A stretch of DNA of 64,000 nucleotides from Gammaproteobacteria bacterium (GTDB taxonomy: Bacteria; Pseudomonadota; Gammaproteobacteria; Steroidobacterales; GCA-2729495): contig JASLMV010000007.1 of assembly GCA_030746435.1 (NCBI GenBank), forward strand, positions 1-64,000, in the 5' to 3' direction. The notes beneath the pieces are model-generated. The model was given only the letters and a program-made list of their open reading frames with translations, was not told the DNA's origin and made no database searches. The position numbers were made by a program, and so were the translations under genes. Of this stretch, positions 26,362 through 35,119 are shown in pieces. The stretch's first letter is position 1. Each line of letters starts with the position of its first letter.

Positions 26362-27372
26362 ATGGAAATAGACATCATTCTTAATGAGTTTGCGACGGTT
26401 GCGGAGTCGGCAGAACTCGCGGAGCTTGCCGAAAGCTATGGCCTCCGTGCGGTATGGTCCAGCAGCTACCATGATCGGCGTGATCCCTTCATGACTCTGA
26501 TCCTGGCGGCAGACCGGACATCCGACATCCGGCTGGGGCCGCTGGCGATCTGTGCGAAGGAACTGCACCCTCTCAAGATCGGCAATGCACTGCATACACT
26601 GAACGAAACCAGCAACGGACGCGCCATGGTCTGTGTCGGCGGGGGTGGTGGCGTCATCCAGGGGATAGGCATGACGCGAGATCACATGATCGGCGACCTG
26701 AAGGAATGCCTGGAAATCCTGACTGGCATCACGACCGACACTCCCCTCAACTACGACGGAAAGTATTACAAGACCTGGAATTATTGCCTGAACTGGGCGA
26801 CGGATCCCAAGCCGCAGATCTATGTTGCATCCAATCATCCGCAAACCATGCAACTGGCGGTCAAGTATGCAGATGGCCTGATGACCAGTGATTTCTGCGT
26901 TCCGCTGATGGAGCGTTTTGTCGGCAAGATCAATGCAGCGCTGGATGAGGCGGGTAGGCCACGCGACAGCTTCAGGATCAACAATTTCTGGGCATGGCAT
27001 ATCAAGGAGGATGCGGAGGCCTCGTGGAAGGAAGCGCGGCTTGAACTAATACTGCGCGGCTACCTTGGTGAGCAGTACTTCGACCCATTCCTGACGCCCG
27101 AAGAAGTTAAGTTCATGCGCGAACATTTCCAGGATTTTCTGGACGCGTGGATTGCTAAGACTGGCGTCATTGCCAACGTGCCGGATGAACTGGTGACCAA
27201 GATGATCGAAAATATTTCCTTCGTGGGCGGCCTGGACGCCATTGACGGCGCGATCGAGGTTCTGCACCAGTTCGCCGCAGCCGGCCTGACCGAAATCGCT
27301 CTTCGAGTACATGAAGATCCGGCCGACGCTATCAGGCTTATAGGCGAGCGCGTCGCCCCCGCCCTCCGCTAG
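26362..27372 (+). CDS. LLM-class flavin-dependent oxidoreductase
   Basis: A protein of 336 residues from the ATG at 26362 (AGGTGATGAG upstream). It has the luciferase-like TIM-barrel pattern: IILNEFATVAESAEL, DPFMTLILAADRTSDIRLG, AMVCVGGGGGVIQG, KPQIYVASNHPQTMQLAVKYADG. These enzymes use FMN or F420 for oxidation or monooxygenation. Coupling to the adjacent flavin reductase fits a two-component flavin system. The stop codon lies inside the left arm of the inverted repeat at 27368. Confidence 0.8.
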   Translation: MEIDIILNEFATVAESAELAELAESYGLRAVWSSSYHDRRDPFMTLILAADRTSDIRLGPLAICAKELHPLKIGNALHTLNETSNGRAMVCVGGGGGVIQGIGMTRDHMIGDLKECLEILTGITTDTPLNYDGKYYKTWNYCLNWATDPKPQIYVASNHPQTMQLAVKYADGLMTSDFCVPLMERFVGKINAALDEAGRPRDSFRINNFWAWHIKEDAEASWKEARLELILRGYLGEQYFDPFLTPEEVKFMREHFQDFLDAWIAKTGVIANVPDELVTKMIENISFVGGLDAIDGAIEVLHQFAAAGLTEIALRVHEDPADAIRLIGERVAPALR

Positions 27373-27515
27373 CCACCTGCTGAGAAACCTCAGCCGGCAC
27401 GATGCGGCGTTAAGAATCAACTCACAATGCTCATGTACTGGCGTGTACACTCCGCTTGTTCGTCGATTCTTGCCTTGCCTCGCACTCGACTGAGGGTTCT
27501 CAGCAGGTGGCTAGC
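27368..27515. repeat. Inverted repeat bracketing a hairpin-rich intergenic element
   Basis: Arms 27368-27393 and 27490-27515 are complementary at 25 of 26 positions (core GCTAGCCACCTGCTGAGAA) and enclose 96 bases. Inside, near 27431-27450, a GTAC..GTAC half-palindrome is present. The left arm begins inside the stop codon of the LLM gene. No transposase gene is present. Confidence 0.75.
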
Positions 27516-27706
27516 CGCTTACTGAAAACCCCCAGGCGCTCTCCTGACCTTCGGTCAGGTTGAGTCGCTACGCGACTTGTTAATAGCGTGTCCGAATACA
27601 CGCACTACCAATGTGGCGTTAAGAATCGACTTACCTGCGGCCCCTTCAGAAGTCTGCGGCCGGGCAGGCCGCCTGGCTCCGGTTGCCCGGTATTGGGGTT
27701 TACGCC
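27373..27706. other. Gene-free region with serial hairpins and a short direct repeat
   Basis: Apart from the long inverted repeat, three short perfect hairpins follow in tandem: CCTGACC/GGTCAGG (27543-27559), AGTCGC/GCGACT (27563-27577) and GCGTGT/ACACGC (27586-27603). A 20-base direct repeat, GGCGTTAAGAATC(A/G)ACT(C/T)AC, occurs at 27406-27425 and 27615-27634 with two differences. The region separates convergent genes and encodes no credible protein. Confidence 0.6.
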
Positions 27707-28429
27707 TCAGTGATATCGGGCAAAAAATTCAGCGGTTGTTTGATTGGCAAAATCGATCTGTTCCATCCAGTCGATTTTCGCGTCCTTGTCGAAAAACTGG
27801 TGCGAGTACATAGCGAAGTTCTTGTGGTTCGCACCTTCGAGCGTGACATAGCTAACCGAGCGGGGCAGGTTGAAGCGGCTCAGTTTGAACCGTTCCTCGG
27901 GGAGCAGGCCGTCGTTATCCCCCCAGATATAGAGGATAGGCACATCCACATGGGCGTAACTGCTCGGCATGCTGCCCGCCCATAATGCGATGGCCTGAAT
28001 ATTGATGCTGTGGCGGGTAGCAACTTCCATGCTGGCCATGGCCCCCATCGAGTGGCCGATCAGAAACCATTTGTCCGGTTCCATTTCGAGCATTCTCGAA
28101 GCGGCCCGGTCGACAGCGCCTATGGACAAACGGGCGGGCCCCATGGGCACATAAACGGTGTAACCCAGGCCGGCAAAGTATGCAGCGGTCTTGGCATAGC
28201 TCAGTGGCATGATCAACGCGCCGTGCATGATCAGGATGCCGCGGCCGTTGCTGTCCGCCGGGTGAAACAAAAGGCTGCCATCCTCCTCTTCCGTAGACGT
28301 GAAGTTATCGCCGGACAGAAAGGACTCGGTTTCCTCGATCGGAATGCCGTCAACCTGGTACCAACCAAGCAAAATGAGCATGGCCAGCGACGCCACGCCG
28401 AGAAAGAGCAGTACAAGCTTTCGCACCAT
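27707..28429 (-). CDS. Membrane-anchored alpha/beta hydrolase
   Basis: A protein of 240 residues. An N-terminal helix (LVLLFLGVASLAMLILLGWY) anchors it to the inner membrane or is a signal peptide. The catalytic domain shows LIMHGALIMPL (oxyanion), nucleophile elbow GHSMGAMASM, the acid in ILYIWGDNDGLLP and His in EGANHKNF. The layout GxSxG with GANH closely parallels the hydrolase at 31126, and the two are likely paralogues. Substrate unknown; periplasmic action is inferred from the anchor. Confidence 0.75.
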   Translation of the reverse strand: MVRKLVLLFLGVASLAMLILLGWYQVDGIPIEETESFLSGDNFTSTEEEDGSLLFHPADSNGRGILIMHGALIMPLSYAKTAAYFAGLGYTVYVPMGPARLSIGAVDRAASRMLEMEPDKWFLIGHSMGAMASMEVATRHSINIQAIALWAGSMPSSYAHVDVPILYIWGDNDGLLPEERFKLSRFNLPRSVSYVTLEGANHKNFAMYSHQFFDKDAKIDWMEQIDFANQTTAEFFARYH

Positions 28430-28641
28430 TGTTGCCAGCCTTCGCGGACTGTGACGGTCGCGGGGTCGGTATGTTAGCCATGCCGGAGCCAGGTACCGGG
28501 CGCCCGGTAAGTCGAGCCTGCGAAGATTTAAGCATGAACCGAGCGGTCTTTGTTAGCCTTTCGTCTCCCTTCGGTATTCGGCCCTGATGGCTCCGAAAAC
28601 TGGTATTCTTGCCCGCCCTGTAACCACTAAGTCACTTCGCT

Positions 28642-29079
28642 ATGCCGATATTCGATTACCGGTGCCAGGCCTGCGGACATACTTTCGACATCCTGCAGAA
28701 GCTCGGTGCCGATGCGCTGACGGATTGTCCTGAATGCGGGCAGCCCGAACTCAGGAAACTCCTGTCGGCACCTGCCTTTCACCTGAAGGGCAAGGGTTGG
28801 CGTAATTCAGACGACACGCCCAGGAAGCCGAATGTACGGCCGAAGTTCGGACACATGTTCGATTCCGCAACTCCGCATGCGGAACACACCGATCCGGCTC
28901 CTGCAGGCCACAGCCATGACCATGGTGAGGAAAAGGGCGGGGTAGGCAAAATAGTGCGCGACCATGTGCACTCGCACGATCATTCTCACAACCATGGCAA
29001 CGACAAAAAATCAGGTTCGGACAGCCATGATCACTCTCATGGCCATTCGCACGGCCACAGTCATAAGCACGATGATTGA
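28642..29079 (+). CDS. FmdB-family zinc ribbon protein with histidine-rich tail
   Basis: A protein of 145 residues. The first 50 are a typical FmdB/CxxC zinc ribbon (PIFDYRCQACGHTFDILQ, then TDCPECG) followed by the usual LSAPAFHLKGKGW. After residue 75 the sequence is a low-complexity His/Asp/Ser tail with about twenty His (GHSHDHGEE, DHVHSHDHSHNHG, HSHGHSHGHSHKHDD). Plain FmdB proteins are 70-110 residues. The tail looks able to bind several Zn, Ni or Cu ions, as in metallochaperones and ZIP/CDF loops. No signal peptide, so cytoplasmic. A metal storage or zinc-delivery role is inference. Confidence 0.8.
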   Translation: MPIFDYRCQACGHTFDILQKLGADALTDCPECGQPELRKLLSAPAFHLKGKGWRNSDDTPRKPNVRPKFGHMFDSATPHAEHTDPAPAGHSHDHGEEKGGVGKIVRDHVHSHDHSHNHGNDKKSGSDSHDHSHGHSHGHSHKHDD

Positions 29080-29101
29080 GAGCTGCAAGCTTCCTGTCAT
29101 T

Positions 29102-29929
29102 TCACCATGGAATAATCTCGCCTTTATGCGAAATAAAGGTGCCCGTATCCTCGATATCGTAATCGTCGATAACCGCAATCACGAAGGCTGCACTTTCCTG
29201 CGGGGTGATCATCATGGGCAGGTCCAGACCCGGCGTGAAACCGGTCTTGACGAAGCCTGGCGAGATCAGCGCTACCGTAATACCTTTCTTTTTTAGTTCC
29301 AGCGAAATGTTGCGCATGACCATGTTCAGCGCCGCTTTGCTGCTGCGGTAGATGTAGCAGCATCCCCAGGTTCCGGCTATAGAGCCCTGGCCGCTGGTGA
29401 TATTGACAATCTTCTTCTGCTGGCTGATCGAAACACTATCGAGGAAGGCTTCCGCCATCTTGGTGGGGCCGAGGACATTAACCGTATGCACCTGCCGGTA
29501 GACATCGTGGTTGAACGATCCAAATTTAGCATTTTCATGCCCGCCGGAAATCGCGGCATTGTTGATCAGGATGTCGATCGGTTTGCCGCGGTAAATCTCT
29601 GCCAGTTCATCGATGCGTTCATTGTCCGTCACATCGAGCTGCTCGATGACGAGCCCGGGGTGTTGTGCGCGGATGGCTTTCAGTTCCCCGGTCGCTTCGG
29701 GCCTGCGCGCGGTAGCGATGACATTCCAGCCCCGCTCGGCATAGTCACGGGCCACTTCGAGGCCGATACCGCGGTTGGAGCCGGTAATCAGCACGGTGGG
29801 TACGTATTCTGCTGAAATATCAGTGGATGCCTCGTGCCCACCGGCGAAAACATTCGTCTGGAAGCCAAGCGTGGCGAGGCATACGGAAGCGACTATCAGG
29901 GTCCTTATTGGCATTGTTGTTCTATACAT
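29102..29929 (-). CDS. Short-chain dehydrogenase with N-terminal export signal
   Basis: A protein of 275 residues. A Sec-type signal (PIRTLIVASVCLATLGF ... NVFAGG) precedes a full SDR: GSNRGIGLEVARDYAERG (cofactor loop), NNAAIS, and catalytic Ser with YRSSK. The active-site segment reads CCYIYRSSKAALNMV, so the Tyr-x-x-x-Lys is intact. The ATG at 29929 has AAAGG upstream. Its C-terminus SHKGEIIPW nearly matches SHRGEEIPW of the SDR at 31945, marking them as paralogues. An exported NAD(P)-dependent SDR is unusual, since Sec export would not carry the cofactor. An uncleaved membrane anchor is the alternative. Confidence 0.8.
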   Translation of the reverse strand: MYRTTMPIRTLIVASVCLATLGFQTNVFAGGHEASTDISAEYVPTVLITGSNRGIGLEVARDYAERGWNVIATARRPEATGELKAIRAQHPGLVIEQLDVTDNERIDELAEIYRGKPIDILINNAAISGGHENAKFGSFNHDVYRQVHTVNVLGPTKMAEAFLDSVSISQQKKIVNITSGQGSIAGTWGCCYIYRSSKAALNMVMRNISLELKKKGITVALISPGFVKTGFTPGLDLPMMITPQESAAFVIAVIDDYDIEDTGTFISHKGEIIPW

Positions 29930-30121
29930 GGCATTACCTTTGAACGATACCTGTGAACGATTGAGAGAAGTTTGGTCTAACTATGGTCAGTCGGCATATT
30001 GAATCAACGGATTACCGGCTGCTCACCGCGGTGCGGTTTAGCATTGCGGCAATGCTTAGCCCGACCAACGGATTGGCCGAGACTGAGGAACTGACAGAAC
30101 CGAAAAGGCTGGGGGAAACTG

Positions 30122-31129
30122 GTGACAACAATCAATCGGCGTGAGCTCATTCTGGGTACTTCGGTCGCAGGCCTGAACACATTGCTGCCTATGCGCGGTT
30201 GGGCGGCGGGTATCGATGATATTCCACGTAGTGACTATGGCTTCGCCACAACCGCGGATGATGTCGCTGCCAACATAGACCTGACCGGTAAGACAGTACT
30301 TATCACGGGCTGCAATTCAGGCCTGGGCTACGAGTCGATGCGGGTCATGGCCGCCCAGGGAGCACACGTAATCGGGGCGGCCCGCAATATGGAAAAGGCT
30401 GTGACCGCCTGCGAGAGCGTGGGGGGAAAGACAACGCCCGTCGTCTGCGAACTGACCGACTTCAACTCGGTGGTTGCATGCAGCGAGCGTGTTAAATCGC
30501 TCGATGAACCGATTGATATCCTGATGAATAACGCGGGCATCATGGCCCTGCCGAAACTTGAGCAGGTCTATGGCCTGGAAAAACAATTCGTCGTGAATCA
30601 CCTTGGTCATTTCTTACTTACAAAACATTTACTCAGCCGGGTAGAAGCAGCGCCGGAAGGCCGAATTGTTGTTTTGTCCAGTATCGGTTACCAGAACGCA
30701 CCTAAAAAGGAAGGTATTCAATTCGATAACCTCTCGGGTGAGAAGAGTTACAGCCCGTTTGTCGCATACGGACAAACCAAGCTTGCGAATGCACTGTTTG
30801 CATTCGAACTGGCGCGCCGTTATGAGGGCACCAGCGTAAGCGCCAATGCGGTACACCCCGGATTCGTCGCGACCGAGCTGGGCCGTCATGTACGCGGCGG
30901 CAAGCCGCGTGACCCCGATGAACCGCTGCGCAAAGGTTTCAAGACAGCCGATCAGGGCGCATCAACACAGGTCTATGTCGCGATTGAGCCCGCATTGAAA
31001 GGGGTCAGTGGTTATTATTTCGAGGACTGCAACCCGGTAGAGCCGACCGGCCCGCACATGCACGATACGGAACTTGCCGCGAATCTCTGGCAGGTGTCCG
31101 AGGAGCTGACCGCGGAATACCTGTCCTAG
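30122..31129 (+). CDS. Tat-signal short-chain dehydrogenase
   Basis: A protein of 335 residues with a GTG start at 30122 (GGGGGAA upstream). The N-terminus TTINRRELILGTSVAG is a Tat signal. The SDR core follows: GCNSGLGYESMRVMAAQG, NNAGIMALP, catalytic YGQTKLANALFAFELARR. The family resemblance is to retinol-dehydrogenase/WW-oxidoreductase-like SDRs. It is closely related to the Tat SDR at 38227 (both have EEVTAG/DDVAAN then DLTGKT and end in SEE). Tat export would allow the folded enzyme to leave with bound NAD(P). Its stop overlaps the convergent hydrolase gene by four bases. Confidence 0.85.
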   Translation: MTTINRRELILGTSVAGLNTLLPMRGWAAGIDDIPRSDYGFATTADDVAANIDLTGKTVLITGCNSGLGYESMRVMAAQGAHVIGAARNMEKAVTACESVGGKTTPVVCELTDFNSVVACSERVKSLDEPIDILMNNAGIMALPKLEQVYGLEKQFVVNHLGHFLLTKHLLSRVEAAPEGRIVVLSSIGYQNAPKKEGIQFDNLSGEKSYSPFVAYGQTKLANALFAFELARRYEGTSVSANAVHPGFVATELGRHVRGGKPRDPDEPLRKGFKTADQGASTQVYVAIEPALKGVSGYYFEDCNPVEPTGPHMHDTELAANLWQVSEELTAEYLS

Positions 31130-31872
31130 TCTGTAATCGAATCCATAAAGTTAATAGTGGCCCGGGCAACCCGTTCGATCTGAGTATCGTGCGCCAGTTC
31201 CGCCGGCGGTTCATCGCGGTACATCCTGCCTGCAATGAAGCTGCCGAAGTTAAGGTGGTTACCGCCGACTATGGGTACATACCGTGTATCCTCCGGCAGC
31301 ATAGGCAGATACTTGATGTAGGATTCGGGTGGCTGCAAAGACTTGTCGGAGCGGTGGATCATGGCCACCGCCAGGCCGCTGCCGGTCAGGTCTTTATCTG
31401 AGTAGGAATCCCAGAGCAGGAGACCGTCCAGCAACTGCGGGTGGTTAAGGGCGTAGCGGGCTGCCATCGATCCGCCCAGCGAATGTCCCGCGAGCGACCA
31501 GCTCTGAATGTCCGGAAACGCGGCGATAACGTCATCCGCTTTGTTTATGCCGAGAATGGCCAACTGCAACGGCATGGGCACAAGGACCACCAGGTACCCC
31601 GCGTCGGCAATTGCTCTCAGGGTTTCCGCGTAACCGCGTTCGTCGCATTCACCGCCGGGGTAAAAAATAAGTCCCCTGGCCGGTGTGCTGTCGGCCGGGC
31701 TGAAGACTATGTAGTCACCCTGGCGGATTGTTACGTTTGAATCCGATTCCAGTGCGGCCAGCGCCTGCGGAGTGGGGCGGTGCTCACGGTCGGCGTGGTC
31801 ATAACGGTTGTAGGCAAACACCGCTATGAGAATAATCAGGATCGCAGCCAGGATTCTGCGGAGAATTTTCAT
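31126..31872 (-). CDS. Membrane-anchored alpha/beta hydrolase, second copy
   Basis: A protein of 248 residues from MKILRRILAAILIILIAVF at 31872; a frame from 31938 adds a polar lead and is not used. After the anchor come FSPADSTPARGLIFYPGG, nucleophile elbow GHSLGGSMAARYA and the terminal IVGGNHLNFG with the catalytic His. The arrangement parallels the hydrolase at 27707 (FHPADSNGRGILI...GANHKNF), so these are probably paralogues. It is followed upstream on the same strand by an SDR 72 bases away, a pairing that repeats in this region. Confidence 0.75.
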   Translation of the reverse strand: MKILRRILAAILIILIAVFAYNRYDHADREHRPTPQALAALESDSNVTIRQGDYIVFSPADSTPARGLIFYPGGECDERGYAETLRAIADAGYLVVLVPMPLQLAILGINKADDVIAAFPDIQSWSLAGHSLGGSMAARYALNHPQLLDGLLLWDSYSDKDLTGSGLAVAMIHRSDKSLQPPESYIKYLPMLPEDTRYVPIVGGNHLNFGSFIAGRMYRDEPPAELAHDTQIERVARATINFMDSITD

Positions 31873-31944
31873 GTTTTTTCCATTTTTTTGTCTGTCAGTC
31901 GCGCTGTGATTGTTCGTCAGAATCGCTGCCCCCGACAATTTATT

Positions 31945-32838
31945 TCACCAGGGAATCTCCTCCCCGCGGTGCGACATGAAGGCTGCCGTCATGTCCAGCG
32001 TGTACTGGTCGATTATATTGATAACCGCTTCCGCGCTTTGTTCCGGCGTAATCAGGAATCCGCCTTTCACGCCGGCATAGTCCAGGGCAGAATTCATCAT
32101 ATCGGTATCGACTGCGCCCGGCGAAATCAGCACGACGGTAACTTTCTTGCGTTTCAGGCGGCGAGATATGGACTTCATGCCCATGTTCAGCGCTGTCTTG
32201 CTCATCTTGTAAAAAGGAATTAACGGATCGCGCAGGCTCCCTATCGATGCCTGCTGGCTGGTAACCGCCACCAGTTTCTTCTGCTCGCTCGCCGCCACAT
32301 TGTCAAGAAAGGCCTCGGCCATTTTCATCGTGCCGATGGTGTTGACCGCAAGGACACGTTCGAGCAGTTCATAGTCGTACGTGCCGATATCCTGGCCCGC
32401 CGGATCACCGAGCATCGCCGCATTGTTCAGCAATACGTCTATGGGGACATCTCTATATTTTGCGGCCAGCGCATCGATGCTGGCGTGGTCGAGCAGATCC
32501 ATCCGCTCAACCGATACTTTAGGGTTGGCTTTCGCCAGTTCGTTCAGTTCATCTGCCTTTCCAGGCTTGCGGGCGGTGGCGATGACGGTCCAGCCGCGCT
32601 CCGCGTAGTTCCGCGCAAGACGCAACCCGATGCCGCGGTTGGCGCCCGATACCAGCACTGTTCCCGTGATGCCGCTGCGCGCTTCCGGGTCCAGGATAAT
32701 GGGTTCTTTCGCCTTGGGGGCGGCCGTGTGCCCCCCGGCCATTACCGGTCCCGACAGGCCGGCCAGTACGAAAGCCGCTAGAACTGTAAACAGGGGATAT
32801 ATGTTACGGGCTGTTGCCCGGTGTTGATGCGTGGTCAT
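31945..32838 (-). CDS. Short-chain dehydrogenase with signal peptide, second copy
   Basis: A protein of 297 residues. The signal region YPLFTVLAAFVLAGLSGPVMAGG resembles a Sec signal. The SDR core shows GANRGIGLRLARNYAERG, NNAAMLG, and catalytic FYKMSKTALNMGMKS with Tyr-x-x-x-Lys. It shares its ending (SHRGEEIPW) and many internal positions with the SDR at 29102. It is transcribed toward the hydrolase at 31126. The cofactor question for an exported SDR is the same as for the paralogue. Confidence 0.8.
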   Translation of the reverse strand: MTTHQHRATARNIYPLFTVLAAFVLAGLSGPVMAGGHTAAPKAKEPIILDPEARSGITGTVLVSGANRGIGLRLARNYAERGWTVIATARKPGKADELNELAKANPKVSVERMDLLDHASIDALAAKYRDVPIDVLLNNAAMLGDPAGQDIGTYDYELLERVLAVNTIGTMKMAEAFLDNVAASEQKKLVAVTSQQASIGSLRDPLIPFYKMSKTALNMGMKSISRRLKRKKVTVVLISPGAVDTDMMNSALDYAGVKGGFLITPEQSAEAVINIIDQYTLDMTAAFMSHRGEEIPW

Positions 32839-33020
32839 CGTATAACTCCGCTACGCTTCGTTATTGTGAGATGTAGCTTAACAAGCCATCGCAGCAGCGC
32901 TATGGTCGGGCTCCAATCAAGCGCGGGCTGTCCACTGTGCGCATGGCTGCAACACGCAATGCCACCACATACCTGCGGGTAGTGGCAAACTGCGCCGAAG
33001 AAGAATAAGGATCAACCCCT

Positions 33021-34001
33021 ATGAATACCCACGAGAAAGACACCTTCTTTGCGACCTATGACTGGGCAAAGGGCTGGGAAGACCTCCCATGGTCACACGA
33101 GGAGCCCACACTTTTCCTCGCAGAAATCTGCCGCAGGCGGGCCCCGGGAGCTGCACTCGATATCGGCTGCGGGTCCGGCACCGACTCACTTTTTCTTGCA
33201 CAGCAAGGTTGGGATGTCACCGCGCTGGATTTCATGCCCATGGCACTCGAGTACACGCAGCAACGTGCAAACGAGGCGGGTGTATCTGTAACCCCGATCG
33301 AGGCCGATATCACGGACTGGGAGCCACCGCGGCAATACGACCTCGTGCTGGACCATGGCTTGCTACACAACATGGACCCGGTCCGCTACGACGCCTATCG
33401 TGCATGCGTGCTTAAAACGCTGGCGCCCGGTGCCGAGTTTGTTCTGCTGCACTGGCATCCACGTTTTCCCGGTCAGGAAAACGGGCAAATGGGACCCACG
33501 CGTGTCGATCGTGACACCATCAAGGCCTTTTTTGCGCCCGAGTTACAGGAACGCTTTTTCGCGCGTGAAGAATTCGAAGACCTTACCAGTGCGGTCGGCG
33601 GCGGCATGGTGCAGGCTTACTACTGGTTTCGTCCCAACCAGGCCTGGTACCAGCCAGCGGAACTGATCAGCCAGATCGAACGGACACTGGCGAAGCACGA
33701 TGTCGACTATTCGGGTCTGATTGAAGCAGCCGGCGACGGACCGGTTGAATCCGATGTCGATAACGAGTTGATCGCTATCATGCTCGGGCCGGGCAGGTTC
33801 GGAGTACGGCATGTACAGCCGGAGGCGGGGGAGGTCGATGCGGTGCTGGAGGATTTCTGTGCCAGGGCCGGCGCGGACAAACGTTACGTTGAAAACCTGT
33901 TGCGCCTGTTCGGCAATGAAGCGACCGGCAATGTTTGTGTTGCCAACGCACGTTGCGAGGTATGCGAGGTGAGTTTCTGCAAGCGGCTACGGTACCGCTA
34001 G
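33021..34001 (+). CDS. Class I SAM methyltransferase with cysteine-rich C-terminal tail
   Basis: A protein of 326 residues. The first 200 form a class I methyltransferase: LDIGCGSGTDSLFLAQQGWD (SAM loop), VTALDFMPMAL, VLDHGLLHNMD. This resembles thiol and small-molecule methyltransferases. Residues 215-326 are an extra domain that ends in a cluster CVANARCEVCEVSFCKRLRY, spacing C-x6-C-x2-C-x4-C, which could hold Zn or an iron-sulfur cluster. I do not recognise that domain. The start at 33021 has AAGG upstream. It precedes the DUF1838 gene by 27 bases. Confidence 0.75.
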   Translation: MNTHEKDTFFATYDWAKGWEDLPWSHEEPTLFLAEICRRRAPGAALDIGCGSGTDSLFLAQQGWDVTALDFMPMALEYTQQRANEAGVSVTPIEADITDWEPPRQYDLVLDHGLLHNMDPVRYDAYRACVLKTLAPGAEFVLLHWHPRFPGQENGQMGPTRVDRDTIKAFFAPELQERFFAREEFEDLTSAVGGGMVQAYYWFRPNQAWYQPAELISQIERTLAKHDVDYSGLIEAAGDGPVESDVDNELIAIMLGPGRFGVRHVQPEAGEVDAVLEDFCARAGADKRYVENLLRLFGNEATGNVCVANARCEVCEVSFCKRLRYR

Positions 34002-34028
34002 TCTTATTTACTAAAAACGGAGAAGGCA

Positions 34029-34889
34029 ATGACTTTGCGTCTTTTGAAGTCGACTAATCTTTCCATGGATAAGGATCCGGACCTTGATCTTGACGATCCG
34101 GAGGTTAATTTCAACTCCCTGCTGAAACTCAGGGGTGACCTGAGCGGCGACGATTTCTTTTTTGCATTTCCGGGCCAGGCCTGGGCGATGGTTCCGCAGG
34201 AGCAGAACTACCGGTGCTTTCGAACCTTTGGGTTTGGGTCAGGCCGATACGAGAAAGTCGACGAGGGTTACCGGATCTACAGCCGCGAGGTTTTGTATTA
34301 CCTCGATCCCGACACCGGGGAAATCCTCGAAGAGTGGGATAATCCCTTCCTGGATGGGCGCACTGTTAAAGTCGTGCATATTGCCAACGATCCGGTTAAT
34401 GGCGTGTTTTCACTCAAGGGGCCGGGGCCGCTGACACCACCGTACCCCTATGTAAGCATCGGCGATCATGTCGTGTTTCAGTGGAATTTCTTTATCCAGC
34501 ATCCTGCAGCGATGAACCGGAAGGACTATCCGTTGTATTCATCGGGGGACATCGATCAACACGCGGAGTTGTGGGGCCTGATGGGCCGCAAGAGCGATAT
34601 TCTGGATCCGGATACCACTTCGGCGTACTGCACGATGTCCTGGAGCCGGGTTGCCGACTGGCTGCCGTTTATGGAAATGGGCAATGCACCCGGCAAGATG
34701 GTATTCCACAGTCATTCCATGAAACTGATGGAAGGCCCGTCAGAACTGCCTCGGCCGATACTCGATTACATCGAGAAGCATCACTCGGAATACCTGACCG
34801 CGCCAACGGAATGGAACGGCCCACAGATGACCAGCTCCGCGGGTGAATTCAAGAAAATGATTGATGCGCGCCGGGCGGCAGGCGGCTGA
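34029..34889 (+). CDS. DUF1838-family protein
   Basis: A protein of 286 residues that matches the DUF1838 pattern: LRGDLSGDDFFFAFPGQAWA, SREVLYYLDPDTGEILEEWD and the later DYIEKHHSEYLTAP. The function of this family is not known; its conserved Trp, His and acidic residues suggest a small-molecule-binding barrel. No signal peptide, so cytoplasmic, whereas many relatives are exported. The start has GGAGAAGG upstream. It probably forms one operon with the methyltransferase. Confidence 0.75.
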   Translation: MTLRLLKSTNLSMDKDPDLDLDDPEVNFNSLLKLRGDLSGDDFFFAFPGQAWAMVPQEQNYRCFRTFGFGSGRYEKVDEGYRIYSREVLYYLDPDTGEILEEWDNPFLDGRTVKVVHIANDPVNGVFSLKGPGPLTPPYPYVSIGDHVVFQWNFFIQHPAAMNRKDYPLYSSGDIDQHAELWGLMGRKSDILDPDTTSAYCTMSWSRVADWLPFMEMGNAPGKMVFHSHSMKLMEGPSELPRPILDYIEKHHSEYLTAPTEWNGPQMTSSAGEFKKMIDARRAAGG

Positions 34890-34946
34890 ATCAGGCCCGC
34901 CTGGCGTTTGCCTGTCGCGAATATGAAAATCTGCAGCAAATAAAGA

Positions 34947-34968
34947 AGGGCCACATCGCTGCGGCCCT
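34947..34968 (-). terminator. Intrinsic terminator, minus strand
   Basis: AGGGCC at 34947-34952 pairs with GGCCCT at 34963-34968, with further partial pairing inside. On the minus strand the stem is followed by TCTTTATTTGC, a usable T-rich tract. On the plus strand it also lies 57 bases after the DUF1838 stop but without a T-run. Confidence 0.6.
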
Positions 34969-35038
34969 CCGTGAGATTGAATCGCTTCAACCTCCGGGCC
35001 ATCGCTATTGCCAGCGAGGCCCCTGATTATACGGTGCA

Positions 35039-35119
35039 TCAGCCGAACGGCGGAGGCTGCTCCACAAAACGACCGATACACCCAGGTTGATACGACTTAC
35101 TCGCTATCTCACTAGACAC
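35039..35119 (-). CDS. Putative 26-residue peptide with near-perfect ribosome binding site
   Basis: A GTG-started frame of 26 codons ending in TGA. The ribosome binding site AAGGAGGTGATCAC is essentially the full complement of the 16S rRNA tail, with eight bases between GGAGG and the GTG: the strongest Shine-Dalgarno in the window. The peptide begins VSSEIASKSYQPG, has a single Cys at residue 14 and ends FVEQPPPFG. No homologue is recognised and there is no membrane segment. The strong initiation signal plus own promoter and terminator argue that it is translated. A leader peptide, a peptide natural product precursor or a small regulator are all open. Confidence 0.4.
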   Translation of the reverse strand: MSSEIASKSYQPGCIGRFVEQPPPFG

